Source of the DNA: an uncultured Gilliamella sp.
Lineage (GTDB): Bacteria > Pseudomonadota > Gammaproteobacteria > Enterobacterales > Orbaceae
Reading direction: 5' to 3'
Assembly: GCA_946482005.1 (NCBI GenBank)
Contig: CAMLPV010000006.1
Location: forward strand, 62,001 to 126,000
Length of the DNA stretch: 64,000 bases
Below the pieces are notes generated by a model. The model was not told where the DNA came from and made no database searches. It saw only the letters and a program-made list of their open reading frames with translations. A program made the position numbers and the translations under genes. Position 1 is the stretch's first letter; every line of letters begins with the position of its first letter. This document shows positions 60,518 through 64,000 of the stretch, piece by piece.

Positions 60518-63289
60518 TTATTGATGGATATAGTCTGTAGCTTGCCTTCCAGCCTGCATACCAAAAATGATGATATCCGCTACGGCGTTACCACCTATAC
60601 GATTAGCACCATGAACCCCACCAACAACCTCACCTGCGGCAAATACACCTTGGATAACGTTTTTAGCAGTGTCGAGTACCTGCGTATGAGTATTGATAGT
60701 CACACCACCCATTGTATGATGAACACCAGGAGCAATCTTAATTGCATAGTAAGGGGCTTTATTTATTGGATGACGCATTCCCGTTGTTCTTCCATAATCT
60801 TCATCTTGTTTGGTATTAACAAATTGATTATAGCGTTCAATGGTGTTCGATAGCGTATTTGCATCAATTGAGAGTTTTTGTGCTAACTCATTGATCGAAT
60901 CAGCTTGTACCACGAGATCGTGGGAAACATATTCTTCAACAGCCTTGTTTTCATCCCGAACTTGTTGGTCAAATAAAATATAAGAATAGTGTTCTGGTAA
61001 TTTGATAATTTCGGCCGACACTTTGTCTCGAGTATCTAATTCATTAACAAAACGTTTGCCTATTTGTGATACCAAAATAGCACCACCGCCACGAATTGAT
61101 TCAGAGATTAAATAAGAAGTCGTTTGTTCCACTGTTGGGTGAATTTGTATTTCTTTCATATCCACCGTGCCAGCACCTAATTTTTCCAAGATCATGATCC
61201 CCGAACCAGTAGCGCCTTTGTGATTAGTCGTGACAAATCCTTTGAGGTCAGGACGATATTTTTCAACCATTTCACGGTTAGCACTAAATCCACCAGTTGC
61301 AATAATCACGGCTTTAGCTTTAATGGTTTGAATCGAACCATCTTCTTCGGTAACTTTAACGCCAACAACTTTATGATTTTCAGTAATAATTTCAGTCACA
61401 TTGCTATCAAGCATGACTTCGATACCTCGACGATTAATATTTTTAACTAAACCACTAATTAAATAACCGCCAACTGCTGCGCCACTGGCTGGACGATGCG
61501 TACGATCGACACTCATACCACCCGTTGTCGTAATCCCACTAAGTTCAATCCCATTATTGTCTAACCAATCAATGGCATCAGGGGCATTTTCAACGAAATA
61601 TCGTAATAATTCAGGATTATTTTTATTTTTACCACCGGTCATGGTTTCGTTATAAAATAGATCTTTACTATCCACGATGCCTTTGAGTTTTTGGAATTTT
61701 GTTTCAGCGGCATTCATACCTGCTGAAGCTTTATTAGTATTTCCACCAATAACTGACATCTTTTCAACCACAACTACACTTGCACCAAGATCGTGAGCTT
61801 GAATAGCCGCGGCCAAACCTGCACCACCACTACCGACAACCACAACATCATAGGCTTTAGTATTAGGATCACCACCTTCGGCAATAATAGCTTCTTTGTT
61901 GGATTGAGCCATAGCCTTGGTTACGGCCTTTTTGAAAGCTTCACATTGTGATGTTGCCCCTGAAATGGCATCCACATGAGGACTGTTTGAATCAATGATG
62001 CGATGTTTGATTTCCGAAAAGTTATTTAAAACTTCACTATCATAATTAGTCGGGTTGACTAATTGCATATCTTTAATGAAATCTTTACCAAGTTCAACAT
62101 TAATAACATAATCATAAGATTCATCATTGACAGTTTCTTGATAATTACCCGGTTTGAATTTTTTAACATTTAAATTTACATCTCGAATCAAGCTTTCAAC
62201 CAATGAAAAATGCCATAAAGGTTCAGGAATATTAAGTTCTTCACGTTTATCACTGTTGATATAGAGTTCAAGTTTTTCGCCTTTTTTAATACGATCTGTC
62301 CAATCAGGATAAGCAATACAAGCTCGCCCAACAGCTACTAAATCAAAACCATTTTCTAACGCAGCTTCAACATCTTTCTCATTTACCACATTACCAACAC
62401 CAACAACCGGTATTTTAGCTAAGGTTGCCGAACGCATTGCCACATATTTATTAATTAATGGTGTCGGATCTTGGGTATCAACGATTGATGGTCTTAATAT
62501 TGCTCCCATTGAAAAGTGAATGTAATCTAAGCCTTTTTCGGCCAACTTTTCAAGCAGATACATAGAGTCGTCAAAACGAATACCGGGAACTTCCAACTCT
62601 TCTGGTGAAAAACGATAGCCGACAATAAATTCAGGATTTGCGTAGCGTTTTACCATCTCATGAGTAATATCTAAGATTGCTAGTGGAAACAGTGCTCGGT
62701 TATCGCGACTTCCTCCCCACTTATCATTTCGTTGGTTAGAATTAGGTGAATAGAATTGTTGAATGAGATAAGTGTTAGCGCCATGAATTTCGACTCCGTC
62801 AAATCCAGCTTGAATAGCACGGCGAACCGCTTGACCAAACTTATCTATCATCTGCTCTACTTCTTCAGCGGTTAATTCTATAGGGGTAGCTGCACCGGGT
62901 CTTGGTGCCGCTATTGCACTTGGTCCTACAGGACTTTGGCCACCGATGAGTTTAGGCTCAACCATTCTACCACCGTGATAGACTTGAATAACCGCTTTCG
63001 AGCCTTTTTCTTTAATAGCTTTGGCGACCTTAGCAAGGCCTTCAATCTTATCGTCATTATCTAAACCAATAGCACCTGGAAAAGCTAATCCCTTATTATC
63101 TACAAAACCACATTCAACAATTATTGTGCCAATTTCACCAGCTCTTGCTCGATAATATTCGATTAAGTCATGAGTGACTGAACCTTCATAAAATCCCGAA
63201 CATGTGGTCATTGGTGCCATCATAATGCGATTTTTTAGAGTAATACCATTGGGTAACAGTACTGGTTTAAAAATATCTTTGTTTTTCAT
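60518..63289 (-). CDS. NADH-dependent fumarate reductase, OYE/FMN_bind/FAD fusion
   Basis: A 923-residue soluble flavoprotein with three parts. Residues 1-~345 are an Old Yellow Enzyme-like barrel (LKNRIMMAPMTT, GFDGVEIHGANTYLIQQFYSP) that should take electrons from NADH. Residues ~380-460 are an FMN_bind domain with DAISGAT; T446 is the expected covalent FMN site. Residues ~480-922 are a FAD-binding fumarate reductase domain (GSGGAG 486-491) with IHPTVE, NELDTRDKVSAE, GVHHTMGG and GANRIGGNA, which carry the His and Arg residues that bind and protonate fumarate in flavocytochrome c. No signal peptide. Similar cytoplasmic NADH:fumarate reductases are known from Klebsiella. Reduction of a related unsaturated acid cannot be excluded. 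Confidence 0.9.
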   Translation of the reverse strand: MKNKDIFKPVLLPNGITLKNRIMMAPMTTCSGFYEGSVTHDLIEYYRARAGEIGTIIVECGFVDNKGLAFPGAIGLDNDDKIEGLAKVAKAIKEKGSKAVIQVYHGGRMVEPKLIGGQSPVGPSAIAAPRPGAATPIELTAEEVEQMIDKFGQAVRRAIQAGFDGVEIHGANTYLIQQFYSPNSNQRNDKWGGSRDNRALFPLAILDITHEMVKRYANPEFIVGYRFSPEELEVPGIRFDDSMYLLEKLAEKGLDYIHFSMGAILRPSIVDTQDPTPLINKYVAMRSATLAKIPVVGVGNVVNEKDVEAALENGFDLVAVGRACIAYPDWTDRIKKGEKLELYINSDKREELNIPEPLWHFSLVESLIRDVNLNVKKFKPGNYQETVNDESYDYVINVELGKDFIKDMQLVNPTNYDSEVLNNFSEIKHRIIDSNSPHVDAISGATSQCEAFKKAVTKAMAQSNKEAIIAEGGDPNTKAYDVVVVGSGGAGLAAAIQAHDLGASVVVVEKMSVIGGNTNKASAGMNAAETKFQKLKGIVDSKDLFYNETMTGGKNKNNPELLRYFVENAPDAIDWLDNNGIELSGITTTGGMSVDRTHRPASGAAVGGYLISGLVKNINRRGIEVMLDSNVTEIITENHKVVGVKVTEEDGSIQTIKAKAVIIATGGFSANREMVEKYRPDLKGFVTTNHKGATGSGIMILEKLGAGTVDMKEIQIHPTVEQTTSYLISESIRGGGAILVSQIGKRFVNELDTRDKVSAEIIKLPEHYSYILFDQQVRDENKAVEEYVSHDLVVQADSINELAQKLSIDANTLSNTIERYNQFVNTKQDEDYGRTTGMRHPINKAPYYAIKIAPGVHHTMGGVTINTHTQVLDTAKNVIQGVFAAGEVVGGVHGANRIGGNAVADIIIFGMQAGRQATDYIHQ

Positions 63290-63632
63290 ATATCAATACC
63301 TAATCATTAATATTTAAATGTTAATATGGATCATAGCATCCGAAATTTTTCTTCTCCACTTACATAAGTTTCATTAGTCGCTAAATATCATTTTTTCGAC
63401 AAAAAATTCCTTATATTTATTAATAATTTATAAAGCAATTTGCTAATACAGCTTTAAATGGTTGTCTATTTTTTATTACTTTGAAATCATCAGCCTATTA
63501 TGAGAGGTATACTAGTCTAAAAAAAAACACTGTAACTATTTCATTTACTTAGAATTTTTTTAATATCTATCACTTGTAGTTTATTTTTATTCAGCTAGAA
63601 TGCTTATCAAATTTAGAAAAGAGAATTTGATT
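63290..63632. other. Divergent spacer between fumarate reductase and a leader region
   Basis: Holds the promoters of both transcription units. No canonical FNR box was found; TTTGAAATCATCAGC near 63480 is a poor match with the wrong spacing. Confidence 0.4.
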
Positions 63633-63812
63633 ATGCTTGTGGTGCAAACAAAAAAACCAATAACAAAAGTAAAATTAAATTGTCTTTTTATTTTGAATAT
63701 GGATCCTCCTTTATGGAGGATTTTTTATATCTATAAATTTTACCTCTCAATTTTATATCAAATTATTAATCAATACCACTTCAAGTACAGCCATAAACAG
63801 GAGATAGCATGA
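63633..63812 (+). promoter_or_regulatory. pyrBI-style leader ORF and attenuator
   Basis: A leader ORF (MLVVQTKKPITKVKLN..., 59 codons from ATG 63633, or from ATG 63600) runs through a T-rich stretch (TTGTCTTTTTATTTTG), then an intrinsic terminator ATCCTCC TTTAT GGAGGAT with TTTTTT (63703-63726). Its stop overlaps the start of the next gene as ATGA. This is the order of parts in the E. coli pyrBI leader, where UTP-dependent polymerase pausing couples translation to termination. The downstream gene may belong to pyrimidine synthesis. Function inferred. Confidence 0.5.
63703..63726 (+). terminator. Attenuator hairpin at the right edge
   Basis: A 7-bp stem ATCCTCC/GGAGGAT with a five-base loop and six T's, about 80 bp before the next start codon, so it must be conditional if it works. 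Confidence 0.8.
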
Positions 63813-64000
63813 AACCTTTGATTCCTTTTTATAATCCAACTATCAGTTATGAAGATAATTATGCCAAAGGTCCTTTTGGCCTTTTTGCCGAATTAGACAA
63901 GGCAGAACAAGTTTCTACTAAACCAAGCAAATTCTTAAATGTTGAAGTCAATCTTCCATTTGGTCAGCCTGCCGGACCGCTATTGAATGCAAATTATATT
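63809..64000 (+). CDS. Dihydroorotate dehydrogenase-like protein (partial, N-terminus)
   Basis: The window ends after 64 codons. The ATG at 63809 follows ACAGGAGATA. MKPLIPFYNPTISYEDNYAKG, then LPFGQPAGPLLNANYI, resemble the N-terminus of dihydroorotate dehydrogenase-like flavoproteins, which carry a G(I/Q)PAGPL segment. Assignment is tentative because the catalytic region is outside the window. Confidence 0.45.
   Translation, partial: MKPLIPFYNPTISYEDNYAKGPFGLFAELDKAEQVSTKPSKFLNVEVNLPFGQPAGPLLNANYI

Noticed and set aside
60521-60853. 110-aa plus-strand ORF inside the fumarate reductase gene
   Set aside because: Opposite-strand shadow of a well-supported gene.
63475-63495. Possible FNR site before the fumarate reductase
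   Set aside because: The half-sites are separated by three bases rather than four and the second half is mismatched.

Overview
The window is about two-thirds A+T and carries a gammaproteobacterial core genome. Many proteins are close, recognisable counterparts of Escherichia coli proteins (ThrS, IF3, PheST, PykF, HtpX, HrpA, ArtPIQM, SanA, UbiT, YdgH, RlhA). The enterobacterial operon skeleton combined with low G+C and lost neighbours suggests a host-associated lineage such as Orbaceae (Gilliamella-like). That assignment is inferred from content and composition, not from a search.

Layout. (1) 0.2-9.6 kb is an accessory block: a LysR regulator, an ArsR-like regulator divergent from an MFS exporter, a rhodanese gene broken by a 1-nt frameshift, and a 1556-residue nuclease-STAND NTPase that ends about 90 bp from the 3' end of a tRNA-Gly gene. 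That is a classical integration hot spot, and the protein has the architecture of a single-gene antiphage sensor. (2) 9.7-15.6 kb, minus strand: artP-artI-artQ-artM-uvrC, then pgsA, tRNA-Leu(UAA) and tRNA-Gly(GCC), with a candidate ArgR box before artP and a terminator-like hairpin after artI. (3) 15.9-24.7 kb: sbcB-yohJ-yohK-sanA, a lipoprotein, a secreted alpha/beta hydrolase, yjcE-ubiT and recO. (4) 24.8-32.8 kb: a gene with an in-frame TGA, then a GntR/LacI-type regulator divergent from a sugar operon (binding protein, ATPase, permease, an unrecognised 468-residue protein, a PfkB kinase). (5) 33-40.4 kb: the conserved translation cluster thrS-infC-rpmI-rplT-pheM-pheS-pheT-ihfA, with three readable control devices (a tRNA-Thr anticodon-arm mimic before thrS, an ATT start for infC, a Phe-rich leader and attenuator before pheS), then the 4.5S RNA gene. 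(6) 40.5-43.5 kb: htpX and rlhA. (7) 43.5-46.2 kb: a decaying region with an IS3-family remnant, a small basic protein gene and another dead ORF, bracketed by a 22-bp inverted repeat. (8) 46.2-57.9 kb: fnr, ydgH, hrpA, hslJ, pykF, ppk, ppx. (9) 58-63.3 kb, minus strand: a fused OYE/FMN/FAD fumarate reductase, its flavin transferase ApbE and a dicarboxylate exchanger, which together read as a soluble NADH:fumarate respiration module. (10) The right edge holds the start of a dihydroorotate-dehydrogenase-like gene behind a pyrBI-style attenuator.

The genes point to a fermentative or microaerobic organism: FNR, UbiT (oxygen-independent ubiquinone synthesis), fumarate reduction and dicarboxylate exchange, pyruvate kinase, and uptake of a sugar and of arginine. 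The strongest candidates for new biology are the nuclease-STAND protein, the sugar operon with its unrecognised protein, and the leader-based control elements.
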